A stretch of DNA of 64,000 nt from Clostridium mediterraneense (GTDB taxonomy: Bacteria; Bacillota; Clostridia; Clostridiales; Clostridiaceae): contig NZ_LT594785.1 of NCBI RefSeq assembly GCF_900091705.1, positions 1,044,119-1,108,118 of the forward strand. Reading direction: 5' to 3'. Made by a program: the position numbers and the translations under genes. Position 1 is the stretch's first letter; the number at the start of each line of letters is the position of its first letter. Of the stretch, positions 7,595-16,497 are shown piece by piece. Below the pieces are notes generated by a model that was given only the letters and a program-made list of their open reading frames with translations, made no database searches and was not told the origin of the DNA.

Positions 7595-8317
7595 GTGGAA
7601 GATTTAAAAGACTTAGAAGTTAAGCCTTTTGAAACTGCAGATGGAGGAGATTATAGAAATATAAATATTTCAGGAATAGGAAAAATTAAATCTAATATAA
7701 ATACAGAGGTTCTTGAAGTAAATGGACTTGGTACAATATTTGGTGATATAGAAGCAGAGAGTATAATGGTTTCAGGTAGTTTAACAGCTGAAAAAGATGT
7801 GACTGCGACATATATATTTAATTCAAAAGGGATATCAAATTTAAATAAAAATCTTATTTGTGATGAACTTTTAGTGCAAGGAAATCTTTCAGTTAAAGGT
7901 AATATAAAATTTATTAATGCTAAATTAAGAGGTATGTTTGCGTCAAGGGGAATTTTAACAGGTGATAATTTCGATCTTTTAGGAACAGTAGATATTGCAG
8001 GGGAAATTAGAGTTGATAATATAAAGGTATATTTTAAAGAAAAGAGTAGTATTAAGGGAATAATATGTGATGATTTAGAAATAGTTACAGACAAAGAAAA
8101 GAAGACAGGTTTATTAGATAAGTTTAAGTCTAAGAATATATTAAGATGTAATGAGATTACAGGTAAAAAAATATATATAGAAAATGTTGAATGTAAGTTT
8201 ATTTCAGGAGATGAAGTTATCATAGGAGATAATTGCAAGATTGAAAAGGTAGAGTATAAATCTAAATTTGAATTTGCAAAAACTTCAGAAGTAAAAGAAT
8301 TTGTATGTAAAAAATAA
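7595..8317 (+). CDS. Bactofilin-like polymer-forming protein
   Basis: 240 residues starting at a GTG behind AAAGAGGTG. The sequence is made of short beta repeats with regularly spaced Gly and alternating hydrophobic residues (INISGIGKIKSNI, LEVNGLGTIFGDI, IMVSGSLTAEKDV, LLVQGNLSVKGNI, GTVDIAGEIRVDNI), the pattern of the right-handed beta-helix of bactofilins and related polymer-forming cytoskeletal proteins. It is longer than a single bactofilin (about 120-150) and its C-terminal third is less regular, as in YhbE/YhbF-type proteins. Likely a cytoplasmic scaffold. Monocistronic, with terminators on both sides. Confidence 0.7.
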   Translation: MEDLKDLEVKPFETADGGDYRNINISGIGKIKSNINTEVLEVNGLGTIFGDIEAESIMVSGSLTAEKDVTATYIFNSKGISNLNKNLICDELLVQGNLSVKGNIKFINAKLRGMFASRGILTGDNFDLLGTVDIAGEIRVDNIKVYFKEKSSIKGIICDDLEIVTDKEKKTGLLDKFKSKNILRCNEITGKKIYIENVECKFISGDEVIIGDNCKIEKVEYKSKFEFAKTSEVKEFVCKK

Positions 8318-8353
8318 AAATAGAGAATAGTAACGACTATTCTCTATTTTTTT
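8317..8353. terminator. Bidirectional terminator
   Basis: AAATAGAGAATAGT and ACTATTCTCTATTT form a perfect stem with an AACG loop, with A and T runs on the two sides. It serves both the bactofilin-like gene (+) and the TrkA-C protein (-). Confidence 0.88.
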
Positions 8354-9036
8354 ACGTTTATTTCTTTAAAGGTATTTGTAATACTCTTAATATTTCCATA
8401 GACAGTTATTTTATCTGTAACTTGAAAAACAAAGTCAGGTGAAGGAAAGTTTATAAGCTTGTCCCCTCTATCTATACTAAGAACTTGTATTTCAATATCT
8501 TTAAGTTTACTATCTATTATACTTTTTCCAACAAGGTAATTATTTTTACTTATGTATATTTCATAAATACCATATCCTTTTCTTTGTACAATATTTATAA
8601 GTCTATCATCAAAAATACTGTGCCATTTTGATGATTTCATAATTACTGATTCCATTATATTTTGTAGTTTTCCAAAGAAAATACTTCTACGAATTAAAAA
8701 TAAGCCTAAGAAAAATAAAAGCATAAGTGCAATTGATTCTCCCATTGAACGAGTGTCTGAAAGACTGCTTGTTATAATTCTTACTATGAAAGATATGAAT
8801 GTTGCTGTACTTACATAACTAAATATCATAAGCCAACTAGCAAGTTTTCTTCTTGTAGGGTGTTGAGCTATAGTTTCACTTTCTCTAGTTGTATAACCTG
8901 TACTTGTAAGTAGAGATATAACTTGAAATCTGGCTTTATCTATAGGCATACCAGTCAATCTAAATAAAACTGCGAAAAAGTTTATTACCATCAAGAAGAA
9001 TAATAAAAAGATTGTAAATGTTAATATTAAAACCAT
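8344..9036 (-). CDS. Membrane protein with C-terminal TrkA-C domain
   Basis: 230 residues. Three hydrophobic segments (about 1-25, 65-87 and 100-115) are followed by a cytoplasmic region with a TrkA-C (RCK-C) domain at about 150-225 (NYLVGKSIIDSKLKDIEIQVLSIDRGDKLI..PSPDFVFQVTDKITVYG). TrkA-C domains bind ligands such as c-di-AMP in other Firmicute ion transporters. The segment LTSTGYTTRESE between the first two helices recalls the TrkH-type pore loop, but one such loop is not enough to call a channel. Function unknown, probably regulation of ion transport. It has a GAGTGAG ribosome site. Confidence 0.7.
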   Translation of the reverse strand: MVLILTFTIFLLFFLMVINFFAVLFRLTGMPIDKARFQVISLLTSTGYTTRESETIAQHPTRRKLASWLMIFSYVSTATFISFIVRIITSSLSDTRSMGESIALMLLFFLGLFLIRRSIFFGKLQNIMESVIMKSSKWHSIFDDRLINIVQRKGYGIYEIYISKNNYLVGKSIIDSKLKDIEIQVLSIDRGDKLINFPSPDFVFQVTDKITVYGNIKSITNTFKEINVKK

Positions 9037-9214
9037 AAGCTCACTCCTTTTTAGTTTATATACAGTGAATTATACAACATTTTAATAAAATATTAAAGAG
9101 ATGTATTTTTTGTTAACTAAATATAAATGTATTTTAAAAATATTGTTTGTTTTTATTATGTATATATAATTTAACAAAGGAGAAGAATTAAAGAAAGAAC
9201 TATATATTTTTGGT

Positions 9215-9265
9215 ATAAAATAAGTTTTGATATAGGGTAGGTTTTGAGATAAAATAGGTTATGTA
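9215..9265. repeat. Three imperfect 17-bp tandem repeats upstream of SulP
   Basis: Three head-to-tail 17-base units: ATAAAATAAGTTTTGAT (9215-9231), ATAGGGTAGGTTTTGAG (9232-9248) and ATAAAATAGGTTATGTA (9249-9265). Units 1 and 2 match at 12 of 17 positions, units 1 and 3 at 13 of 17. They end about 15 bases before the ribosome site of the SulP gene. Possibly binding sites for a regulator, or a decaying duplication in AT-rich DNA. Confidence 0.45.
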
Positions 9266-9298
9266 AAAAATAAATAAACAAAGGAAGAGGTGAAAATC

Positions 9299-10462
9299 TT
9301 GTTAAGTAAGATTAAAGAAGATTGGTTTTCTAATATAGGACCAGATCTACTATCAGTTTTAGTTATAGGACTAGTTCTTATTCCAGAAACTATAGGATTT
9401 GCCTTTATAGCAGGTGTAGACCCATCCATATCATTTCTATCTGTAATATCTATGTCAATAATGGTAGGAATATTTGGTGGTAGAAAAGGGATGATATCAG
9501 CATCAGCTGGATCAATGGCACTTGTTTTAGCAGTACTTGTTAGAAATTATGGTACTAGTTACATAATGCCAGTCACATTAATGACAGGAGTTTTTCAAAT
9601 AATTTTTGGTATCTGTAAAGCAGGAAAGTTAGTTAAATACATACCGGAATCAGTTATGCATGGATTTGTTAATGCACTTGGTATACTTATATTTGTGGAC
9701 CAAATACATTATTTTAAAGGTCAAGGATTAGTAATGTACATTTTAGTTGGTATAGGAATATTAGTCATTTACACTTTCCCTTATCTTACAAAAAAGATAC
9801 CACCAGCAATTATATCTATAATAGTAGTTACAATAATTGCTTTATTATTTAAAGTTGATGGATATAATTTAGGTACATTAAAAGGATTAGAGCTTGGATA
9901 TCCAAAGTTTTTACTGCCAACAATAGCTATAAATACACATACAATAGGTATTATTCTTATGTATTCAATATCACTTGCTATTGTAGGATCAGTAGAAAGT
10001 CTATTAACTGCAAAGACTTTAGATGAAATGACAAATACAGAAAGTAATAAGAGTAGAGAATGTATTGGTCAAGGACTTGGAAATATACTTACAGCATTTA
10101 TTGGAGGAATGGCTGGTTGTGCTTTAGTTGGACAGTCAATAATTAATACAAAATCTGGTGGAAGAACTAGACTTTCAACATTTTTTGTTGGAATATTCTT
10201 TATGATATATATAGTATTCTTTATAGATATCGTTAAGATTATACCTATAGCAGCTGTTATTGCAGTTATGGTTATGATAGCTATAACAACAGTTAATTGG
10301 AAGTCAATATATACAATTCCTAAAAATTCAATAACAGATACAATAGTTATGATAGTAACAATAGCTATAGTTCTTGCAACATCTAATTTAGCTATAGGTG
10401 TAGTTATAGGTGTAGTTTTACATTATATTTTTGCAGCATTTAAAAAAGGAAAAACAGCTTAG
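9299..10462 (+). CDS. SulP-family anion transporter without STAS domain
   Basis: About 387 residues, nearly all transmembrane, of the SulP/SLC26 family (sulfate, bicarbonate or other anion uptake). The SulP signature region is visible near the N-terminus as LVIGLVLIPETIGFAFIAGVDPSISF, and the helix 10 stretch GNILTAFIGGMAGCALVGQSIINTKSGGRTRLS is characteristic. The usual C-terminal STAS domain is absent: the protein ends shortly after the last helix. I prefer the TTG at 9299, which has GGAAGAGG eight bases upstream, over the GTG at 9290, which overlaps that ribosome site. Anion unknown. Confidence 0.88.
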   Translation: MLSKIKEDWFSNIGPDLLSVLVIGLVLIPETIGFAFIAGVDPSISFLSVISMSIMVGIFGGRKGMISASAGSMALVLAVLVRNYGTSYIMPVTLMTGVFQIIFGICKAGKLVKYIPESVMHGFVNALGILIFVDQIHYFKGQGLVMYILVGIGILVIYTFPYLTKKIPPAIISIIVVTIIALLFKVDGYNLGTLKGLELGYPKFLLPTIAINTHTIGIILMYSISLAIVGSVESLLTAKTLDEMTNTESNKSRECIGQGLGNILTAFIGGMAGCALVGQSIINTKSGGRTRLSTFFVGIFFMIYIVFFIDIVKIIPIAAVIAVMVMIAITTVNWKSIYTIPKNSITDTIVMIVTIAIVLATSNLAIGVVIGVVLHYIFAAFKKGKTA

Positions 10463-10466
10463 TTTT

Positions 10467-10497
10467 AAGGTTATCTCTTAAAGAGATAACCTTTTTA
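10467..10497 (+). terminator. Terminator after SulP gene
   Basis: AAGGTTATCTCTT and AAGAGATAACCTT form a perfect stem, followed by TTTTA. Confidence 0.88.
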
Positions 10498-10571
10498 TAT
10501 AGAAAAATTTGCTTTTATTTCTTAAGAGGAATAATATATTATTATATAAAACAAGTTAAAGAGGTGAAAAA

Positions 10572-11525
10572 ATGAAAAAGATAGTTATTTTAGATGCAAA
10601 GACAATGGGAGAATTTAATTTTAATAAGCTTTCTGAAATAGGTGAATTAGAAACTTATGAGTTAAGTTCTTATGAAGAAGCTAAAGATAGAATTAAAGAT
10701 GCTAATATAGTTATTACTAATAAAGTAGTTTTAAATGAAGGTACTTTAAAAGATGCTAAGAATTTAGAATTAATTTGTGAAATGGCAACAGGTTATAATA
10801 ATATAGATATAGAATATGCAAAATCAAGAAATATAGCAGTTACTAATGTTGCAGGATATTCAACTAATACAGTTGTTCAACATACTTTTGCTATGTTATT
10901 TAATATCTATAATAAGCTTGCATATTATGATAATTATGTTAAATCAGGAGAATATACAAAGTCAGATATATTCACTCATTTAGATAAATCTATAGTTGAT
11001 TTAGAAGGAAAGACATGGGGAATAATTGGGCTTGGACAAATTGGTAAGAAGGTTGCAAATCTTGCAAAAGTATTTGGAGCTGAAGTAATATATTATTCAA
11101 CATCAGGAAGAAACTCAGATTCAGAATTTACAAGAGTTGAATTTGAAGAACTTTTAAAAAAATCAGATGTAATCTCAATACATGCACCTTTAAATGAAAA
11201 TACTAAAGGACTTATGAATTATGAAGCATTTAAGAAAATGAAAAATTCAGCAGTACTTTTAAATCTAGGAAGAGGTCCAATAGTTGTTGAAAGTGATCTT
11301 GCAAAAGCTATAGATAAAGATTTAATAGGAGCAGCAGCTTTAGATGTATTTGAATATGAACCTATGCATGCGGATAATGCTTTATTAAAAGTAGAAAAGA
11401 AAGATAAATTACTTTTAACTCCACATGTAGCTTGGGCGAGTTTAGAGGCAAGAACAAGATTATTTGAAGATATGATGGAAAATATAAGAGCCTTTTATAG
11501 AGGGGAAATGAGAAATAGAATATAA
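10572..11525 (+). CDS. D-2-hydroxyacid dehydrogenase (NAD-dependent)
   Basis: 317 residues of the D-isomer-specific 2-hydroxyacid dehydrogenase family, which reduces 2-keto acids to D-2-hydroxy acids. The NAD-binding Rossmann motif is GIIGLGQIGKKVA (near residues 150-162). Catalytic residues appear as Arg in NLGRGPIV, Glu in DVFEYEP and His in TPHVAW. It resembles glycerate/hydroxypyruvate-type reductases, but the substrate is not determined. The glycine riboswitch that follows belongs to the next gene. A weak A/T-rich hairpin near 11530-11570 may end the transcript. Confidence 0.9.
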   Translation: MKKIVILDAKTMGEFNFNKLSEIGELETYELSSYEEAKDRIKDANIVITNKVVLNEGTLKDAKNLELICEMATGYNNIDIEYAKSRNIAVTNVAGYSTNTVVQHTFAMLFNIYNKLAYYDNYVKSGEYTKSDIFTHLDKSIVDLEGKTWGIIGLGQIGKKVANLAKVFGAEVIYYSTSGRNSDSEFTRVEFEELLKKSDVISIHAPLNENTKGLMNYEAFKKMKNSAVLLNLGRGPIVVESDLAKAIDKDLIGAAALDVFEYEPMHADNALLKVEKKDKLLLTPHVAWASLEARTRLFEDMMENIRAFYRGEMRNRI

Positions 11526-11611
11526 ATCTTTTTAAAAATTTTTTATAAAAATTCTTGATTTTTAAAAAAACTCAGTATAAACTTTATAGAGAAGAATAAA
11601 TATTTAATAGA

Positions 11612-11788
11612 GTTCGGATGAAGGCATTGGGAGAGAGATTATTTTTATAATCCACCGAAGAGGGAAATCTTTCAGGTAAAAGGACCAATGTTGGACGAGC
11701 CTCTGGAGAGACTCATTTTTAAAATGAGCACCGAAGGAGCAAGGCAAAGAAATTTGCTCAAACTCTCAGGTAAAAGGACAGGGGATAG
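11612..11788 (+). promoter_or_regulatory. Tandem glycine riboswitch
   Basis: Two glycine aptamers in series. The first (about 11612-11692) contains GGGAGAGA, ACCGAAGAGGGAAA and CTTTCAGGTAAAAGGAC. The second (about 11694-11786) contains CTCTGGAGAGACTC, CACCGAAGGAGCAAG and AACTCTCAGGTAAAAGGACAG. These are the conserved cores of the gcvT-type glycine element. A hairpin overlapping the ribosome site of the symporter lies 45 bases further on, and is the likely expression platform. Confidence 0.95.
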
Positions 11789-11830
11789 AAAATACTAAAA
11801 TAAGTAATATTATTTTAGTCTATTTTGTAT

Positions 11831-11861
11831 ACCCTCCTAAAGTAATTTAAGGAGGTTTTTT
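11831..11861 (+). terminator. Terminator hairpin containing the ribosome-binding site
   Basis: CCCTCCTAAA pairs with TTTAAGGAGG (one bulged A), followed by TTTTTTT and then directly by the ATG at 11863. The 3' arm is the AAGGAGG ribosome site itself, so when the hairpin forms it can both stop transcription and hide the ribosome site. An alternative upstream partner, TACTAAAATAAGTAATATTATTTTAGT, lies at 11793-11820. Confidence 0.7.
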
Positions 11862-11862
11862 T

Positions 11863-13266
11863 ATGTTCAGTTTTAGTTTATTGTTACAAGGATTTTCACT
11901 AGAGGAAGGACTGAAGGGGATAAGTTCTTTTATTTGGGGTCCACCACTTTTAATACTTTTAGTAGGAACAGGAATTTATTTAACTTTGAAATTGGGGCTT
12001 TTACAAGTATTTAGATTACCTCTTGCTTTAAAGTATGTTTTTTCAAAAGATGAAGAGTTTTCTTCAGATAAGGCAAAAGGAGATGTTTCAAGTTTTGCTG
12101 CATTATGTACAGCTTTATCGGCTACTATAGGAACAGGTAATATAGTTGGAGTAGCGACAGCTATTAAAACAGGAGGACCTGGAGCATTATTCTGGATGTG
12201 GATTGCAGCTTTTTTTGGAATGGCTACAAAATATGCAGAAGGAGTTCTTGCTATAAAATATAGAAAAGTTGATGAGTCAGGTAATATGTCAGGTGGACCT
12301 ATGTATTATATAGAAAAAGGTCTAGGAATCAAATGGCTTGGAAAGATATTTGCATTATTAGGAATAGGAGTTGCATTTTTTGGTATAGGAACTTTTGGAC
12401 AAGTTAAATCTATAGCAGATGCAGCTAAAATTAGCTTTAATGTTCCGATAGTAGTTACAGCTATTATAGTAACAATTTTAGTAGCACTTGTAACACTCGG
12501 AGGGATAAAGAGAATATCTAAAGTTTCTGAAAAGGTAGTTCCTTTAATGGCAGGCTTATATATTGTTGCTGTATTATTAGTTTTAATACTTAATTATAAG
12601 GAAATACCAGGGGCTGTTTCATTGATTTTAGAAAGTGCATTTAATCCAAGAGCGGCTTTTGGTGGGGCAACAGGTATAACAATTACAATGGCTATTCAAA
12701 TGGGAGTAGGAAGAGGTGTTTTTTCAAATGAAGCAGGACTTGGTAGTGCGCCAATAGCTGCTGCAGCTGCAAAAACAAATTCACCAGTTAAACAGGGGCT
12801 TATATCAATGACTGGTACCTTTTTTGATACTATTTTAATATGCACAATGACTGGACTTGTTATTGTTGTAACTGGGGTTTATTCAGCAAGTGGTTTAGAA
12901 GGTGCAGGTATGACAACTGCAGCATTTCAGAGAGGTTTACCATTAGAAATTTTAGGGACTTATATAGTTAATATAGGGCTTATATTTTTTGCTTTTACAA
13001 CTATACTAGGATGGAATTATTATGGTGAGAGATGTATTGAGTATCTTATGGGAATACAATCTGTTAAGTATTATAGAATAATATATATAATGTTGGTTGG
13101 AATTGGGGCATTTCTACCACTTGGAACTATATTTATTATTGCGGATATAGTTAATGGACTTATGGCTCTTCCTAATTTAGTTGGGATAATAGGCCTAAGA
13201 AAAGTTGTTGTTGAGGAAACGAACAATTTTTTTCTCGAACTTAGCAGTAAGCAAGAAATATGTTAA
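11863..13266 (+). CDS. Sodium:alanine/glycine symporter (AGCS), glycine-regulated
   Basis: 467-residue membrane symporter of the AGCS family (AlsT/DagA), importing alanine or glycine with sodium. Family landmarks: the N-terminal GPPLLILLVGTGIYLTLKLG, the conserved GTGNIVGVATAIKTGGPGA, the GGPMYYIEKGLG segment, the FSNEAGLGSAPIAAAAA stretch and about eleven helices. The tandem glycine riboswitch upstream makes glycine the most likely substrate or signal. The ribosome site lies in the terminator stem. A second AGCS gene in this window (49525-50958) lacks the riboswitch. Monocistronic. Confidence 0.93.
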   Translation: MFSFSLLLQGFSLEEGLKGISSFIWGPPLLILLVGTGIYLTLKLGLLQVFRLPLALKYVFSKDEEFSSDKAKGDVSSFAALCTALSATIGTGNIVGVATAIKTGGPGALFWMWIAAFFGMATKYAEGVLAIKYRKVDESGNMSGGPMYYIEKGLGIKWLGKIFALLGIGVAFFGIGTFGQVKSIADAAKISFNVPIVVTAIIVTILVALVTLGGIKRISKVSEKVVPLMAGLYIVAVLLVLILNYKEIPGAVSLILESAFNPRAAFGGATGITITMAIQMGVGRGVFSNEAGLGSAPIAAAAAKTNSPVKQGLISMTGTFFDTILICTMTGLVIVVTGVYSASGLEGAGMTTAAFQRGLPLEILGTYIVNIGLIFFAFTTILGWNYYGERCIEYLMGIQSVKYYRIIYIMLVGIGAFLPLGTIFIIADIVNGLMALPNLVGIIGLRKVVVEETNNFFLELSSKQEIC

Positions 13267-13278
13267 GGGAATTTAGTT

Positions 13279-13314
13279 TAAGAGTTATCTAAAAGAAGAT
13301 AGCTCTTTTTATTT
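13279..13314 (+). terminator. Terminator after glycine symporter
   Basis: AAGAGTTATCT and AGATAGCTCTT form a stem with one G-U pair, followed by TTTTATTTT. Confidence 0.82.
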
Positions 13315-13423
13315 TGTATATATTTATTATTTTAAATGTTAAAGTTTTCACTTGTGATATCGATAATATATCTAAGTGTATTGTAATTTAAAATAGCTGA
13401 TATATTTGTAAGGGGGATCTAAA

Positions 13424-14734
13424 GTGAAAAACAAAAAGAATTTAAAAAGTATTAGAAGTAAAGTAAAACTATATGTTCTTGGAATTTCAATACTGGCTCA
13501 AATAGCAATTGCTTTAGTTATGTATTTTCAAACTAATAATGCTATAAGAAATAATCAATCGATAGAAGAAGCAATGAGAAATTTAAGACTTACAGTATTA
13601 ATTTCAATTTTAATAACTATAGGAGTTAGTATTATTTTAGCTAATATTTTAGGGAAAAGTATTAATAATAGTGTTGTTACTTTAAGAAAAATAATTAATA
13701 ATATGGCTGAAGGTGATTTTAGTGAAACTGTTCATTTAGAAAGTGGAGATGAGTTTGAAGCTTTAGGAAATGACTTAAATATAAGTATTGAAAGTATAAA
13801 AGCACTTATAGGAAATATAGATAAGAATGCAGATATATTCCTTGAAGCAGCTAAAAATATAGCTTCTATGGCAGAAGAAACAACAGCTTCTACATCTGAA
13901 GTGGCCAAAGCCATAGAATCTATATCAAGAGGAGCTATAGAACAATCTAATAATGCGCATGAAAGCGTTAACTCAATGGAAGCTCTATCAGTACAACTTA
14001 GCGATATAGCATTTATAAGTGATAATATGAGTAAGTCATCAGAACAGTCTAATAAAATAATTGAACAAGAAGGTAAGGCTGTTATAGAAGCTTTAATGGA
14101 TAAGTATACTAGAAGTAAAAAGAATTCTATGGAATTCCATGATGTTGTTTTAGATGTATCTGAAAGTACAAATAAGATTAATGTTATTTCAAATAGTATA
14201 TCTCAAATTACAGAGCAAACAAATTTACTTGCTTTAAATGCTAGTATTGAGGCTGCTAGAGCTGGAGAGGCTGGAAGAGGATTTGCAGTAGTTGCAGAAG
14301 AAATTAGAAAACTTGCTGAGCAATCAAAAACTTCAACAGAAGAAATTAAGAGAATAGTAGATGAAGTTAGTGTTAAATCTTCAAAGGCTACAGGTGCTAT
14401 TGAAGAAAGTAATGTTGTTATGAAAGAACAAGAAGAAGCAGTTTTAAGAACTAAAGAGATATTCGATAAGATTTGTGTTGATATGGATGGAGTAAATAAG
14501 AGCTCATTTGAAATAAAGAATTTTGTTGATTTTATAAATGTAAATAAAGATACTGTAGTTTCTGAAATAGGTGGTATTGCATCTATATCAGAACAAGTAG
14601 CAGCAGCAACTGAACAGGTTACAGCTTCTACACAAGAAGTAAGTGCTACTATGGAGGGACTTAGTGATTCAACTGATAATCTAGAAGAAATTGCAATGGA
14701 TCTTAGATCAGAAATACATAAGTTTAAATTATAA
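13424..14734 (+). CDS. Methyl-accepting chemotaxis protein without ligand-binding domain
   Basis: 436-residue chemoreceptor starting at GTG behind AAGGGGG. Two transmembrane helices (about 14-34 and 50-73) are linked by only about 15 residues, so the usual extracellular sensor is missing. A HAMP domain follows (about 74-128, ending near [11 protein letters not shown]), then the signalling domain with the kinase-control hairpin tip [38 protein letters not shown] split across residues about 255-295. It probably senses something in the membrane or cytoplasm, such as energy state. No chemotaxis operon is adjacent. Confidence 0.93.
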   Translation: MKNKKNLKSIRSKVKLYVLGISILAQIAIALVMYFQTNNAIRNNQSIEEAMRNLRLTVLISILITIGVSIILANILGKSINNSVVTLRKIINNMAEGDFSETVHLESGDEFEALGNDLNISIESIKALIGNIDKNADIFLEAAKNIASMAEETTASTSEVAKAIESISRGAIEQSNNAHESVNSMEALSVQLSDIAFISDNMSKSSEQSNKIIEQEGKAVIEALMDKYTRSKKNSMEFHDVVLDVSESTNKINVISNSISQITEQTNLLALNASIEAARAGEAGRGFAVVAEEIRKLAEQSKTSTEEIKRIVDEVSVKSSKATGAIEESNVVMKEQEEAVLRTKEIFDKICVDMDGVNKSSFEIKNFVDFINVNKDTVVSEIGGIASISEQVAAATEQVTASTQEVSATMEGLSDSTDNLEEIAMDLRSEIHKFKL

Positions 14735-14738
14735 AATA

Positions 14739-14770
14739 AAAAGTTATCTCTTTTGAGATAACTTTTTATT
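14739..14770. terminator. Bidirectional terminator
   Basis: AAAAAGTTATCTC and GAGATAACTTTTT form a perfect stem with a TTTT loop. It ends the chemoreceptor gene and overlaps the stop codon of the convergent small gene. Confidence 0.85.
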
Positions 14771-15014
14771 TTTTTATTATTGGATTATAACTAAATCCAA
14801 GTCTTAGATAATCATGGTTTAATAAATTTAAGAAGTCACCCCACATAATAAAATGATGTCCATTTATATACTTAGATTTTAAAGACTTATTTTTTATATC
14901 CTTATACAAGTAATTTCTTATAGTAGATTCAGATAATTTAGAATTAAATTTATACTTGCAAATAAATGATAATTGTTTTATTTCCAGAAAATCATCTGGA
15001 TTTTTGTTAAGCAT
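14766..15014 (-). CDS. Small protein of unknown function
   Basis: 82 residues, unrecognised. It is basic and helical in look, with a segment [25 protein letters not shown] that could be a helix-turn-helix-like unit, followed by a Trp and aromatic-rich end. The start has a moderate GGTGATATC ribosome site. It is convergent with the chemoreceptor and divergent from the next gene. A DNA-binding role is only a guess. Confidence 0.5.
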   Translation of the reverse strand: MLNKNPDDFLEIKQLSFICKYKFNSKLSESTIRNYLYKDIKNKSLKSKYINGHHFIMWGDFLNLLNHDYLRLGFSYNPIIKK

Positions 15015-15198
15015 TAGATATCACCTATATTTATTGTTTAGAAACAGCTTTTTCAACAAAAAGTTTTTATTATTTATTTTATAGTGTCTAGTAGTATAAT
15101 ATAATAATAGTATATGTAGAAATAACATAATAGCTAATGGATTTGATTAATTATTAAAAGAAAGTTATTTATTATTTTAAGACTATGGAGGAATTAAA

Positions 15199-16413
15199 TT
15201 GGACGTAAATAAAACTAGAGAGGAAGAATTTATAAATTGGTATAATTTTTATAAGCTTATAAAAGATAAAGATATACTAGATGAAAATGAAGTCGCTTTA
15301 GCAATAGTTAAAATAAATTTTGCTATGGAAAGATTTATTGAAAATAAAGAGCAACTTGAGGAAATAATATTTGTTCAGGGAATAAAAGATGAAACTTTAT
15401 CACAAAGAAGAGAAACATATACAACAAATGGTCGTTTGTATATGCCAAGAGATATTAATTTAAATAAGGGTATGAAGACAAATGAGGAATATAAAGCATA
15501 CATATATTCAGTTGTTAAAAAGATAGTAGAACAAAATATTGATCTTTATTTAGGAGTTGCAGAACATCTTTTAAGGGAAGATGAAATTGAAGCAATAAAT
15601 AGATTAACAAAGACTTATTCAGAGCATGAAGACCTTATAGATAGATTATTAAAACTTTTATATCTATTTAAAAACTCAGAAACTAAGAAATCAAGAAAAG
15701 ATGATATAAAAAGTTATTTAAGATATTCATTTATAAGAGGAGAGGTCTCTATAAATTTAGCAATAGATGAGGTTTTAGAAACTTTAGTTAAGGATGAAGT
15801 TATTTATTGTGATTGGACAGGCAGTTATTCAGTTATAAGTGAAGAAAAGAAAATTGTAGATAATAGAGTAGCTATGCACTTAAAGAGAGTAACATCAGCA
15901 GAAAAAAATGAATTCATAATATCTACTGTAGAAGAGGTATTTAAAGAATTATTAAATGATAGAGATTTGGAGAATATTCCAGTATCTATTGATGTGGAAG
16001 GAAGAAAGATTTGTCAGAGCCAAGGTAGCGGAATGATAAAGCTAGATAGTTACATTAAAGAAGATAGAGATATAAGAAGAGGCTATTATGTTTTAAATAC
16101 TAAACAGTATGAAAATATAATTTTCTGGTATGGTAAGAGAAAAGCAGAACTTGATTTAAAAGTAAAATATATAATAGCTTATTTAAATGTTATAGAAAAA
16201 TTAAAGTTTGAGTGGAGAAAAGATCCAGAAAGATTAGAATTTTTAAGAGAACAAGAGATAAACAGTAAATATGTCATAAAAAAAATAAAGGCAGAAATTG
16301 CAAATGGATTTAATAAAGGTGGATATATTTATAGAGGGGAAGATAAAAAAATAGAGCTTAAGGGTGATAATAAAGAGATATTAAATTATTTTATAAATAA
16401 GATATCTAATTAA
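15199..16413 (+). CDS. Large cytoplasmic protein of unknown function
   Basis: 404 residues from a TTG start behind GGAGG. No family recognised. It is charged and mostly helical with no membrane segment or signal peptide. Residues 100-210 contain strongly helical stretches, and a central region (DWTGSYSVISEEKKIVDNRVAMHLKRV) looks like a winged-helix wing at most. It has no obvious catalytic motif. Monocistronic, with a strong terminator. Its length and ribosome site leave little doubt that it is a gene. Confidence 0.75.
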   Translation: MDVNKTREEEFINWYNFYKLIKDKDILDENEVALAIVKINFAMERFIENKEQLEEIIFVQGIKDETLSQRRETYTTNGRLYMPRDINLNKGMKTNEEYKAYIYSVVKKIVEQNIDLYLGVAEHLLREDEIEAINRLTKTYSEHEDLIDRLLKLLYLFKNSETKKSRKDDIKSYLRYSFIRGEVSINLAIDEVLETLVKDEVIYCDWTGSYSVISEEKKIVDNRVAMHLKRVTSAEKNEFIISTVEEVFKELLNDRDLENIPVSIDVEGRKICQSQGSGMIKLDSYIKEDRDIRRGYYVLNTKQYENIIFWYGKRKAELDLKVKYIIAYLNVIEKLKFEWRKDPERLEFLREQEINSKYVIKKIKAEIANGFNKGGYIYRGEDKKIELKGDNKEILNYFINKISN

Positions 16414-16453
16414 AAAATATCCACTTAGATTTAAAATCTGAGTGGATATTTTT
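16413..16453 (+). terminator. Terminator after the 404-residue protein gene
   Basis: AAAATATCCACT..AGATTT and AAATCT..AGTGGATATTTT form a long stem followed by TTATTG. Confidence 0.88.
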
Positions 16454-16497
16454 ATTGTTTTAAGTAATAGTTATTCTATACTAATATTATTAAAACT

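Noticed and set aside
7651-8238. 195-codon minus-strand frame
   Set aside because: Lies wholly antisense to the bactofilin-like gene; rich in Ser, Ile and Leu as expected for the reverse of repeated beta strands, without a ribosome site.
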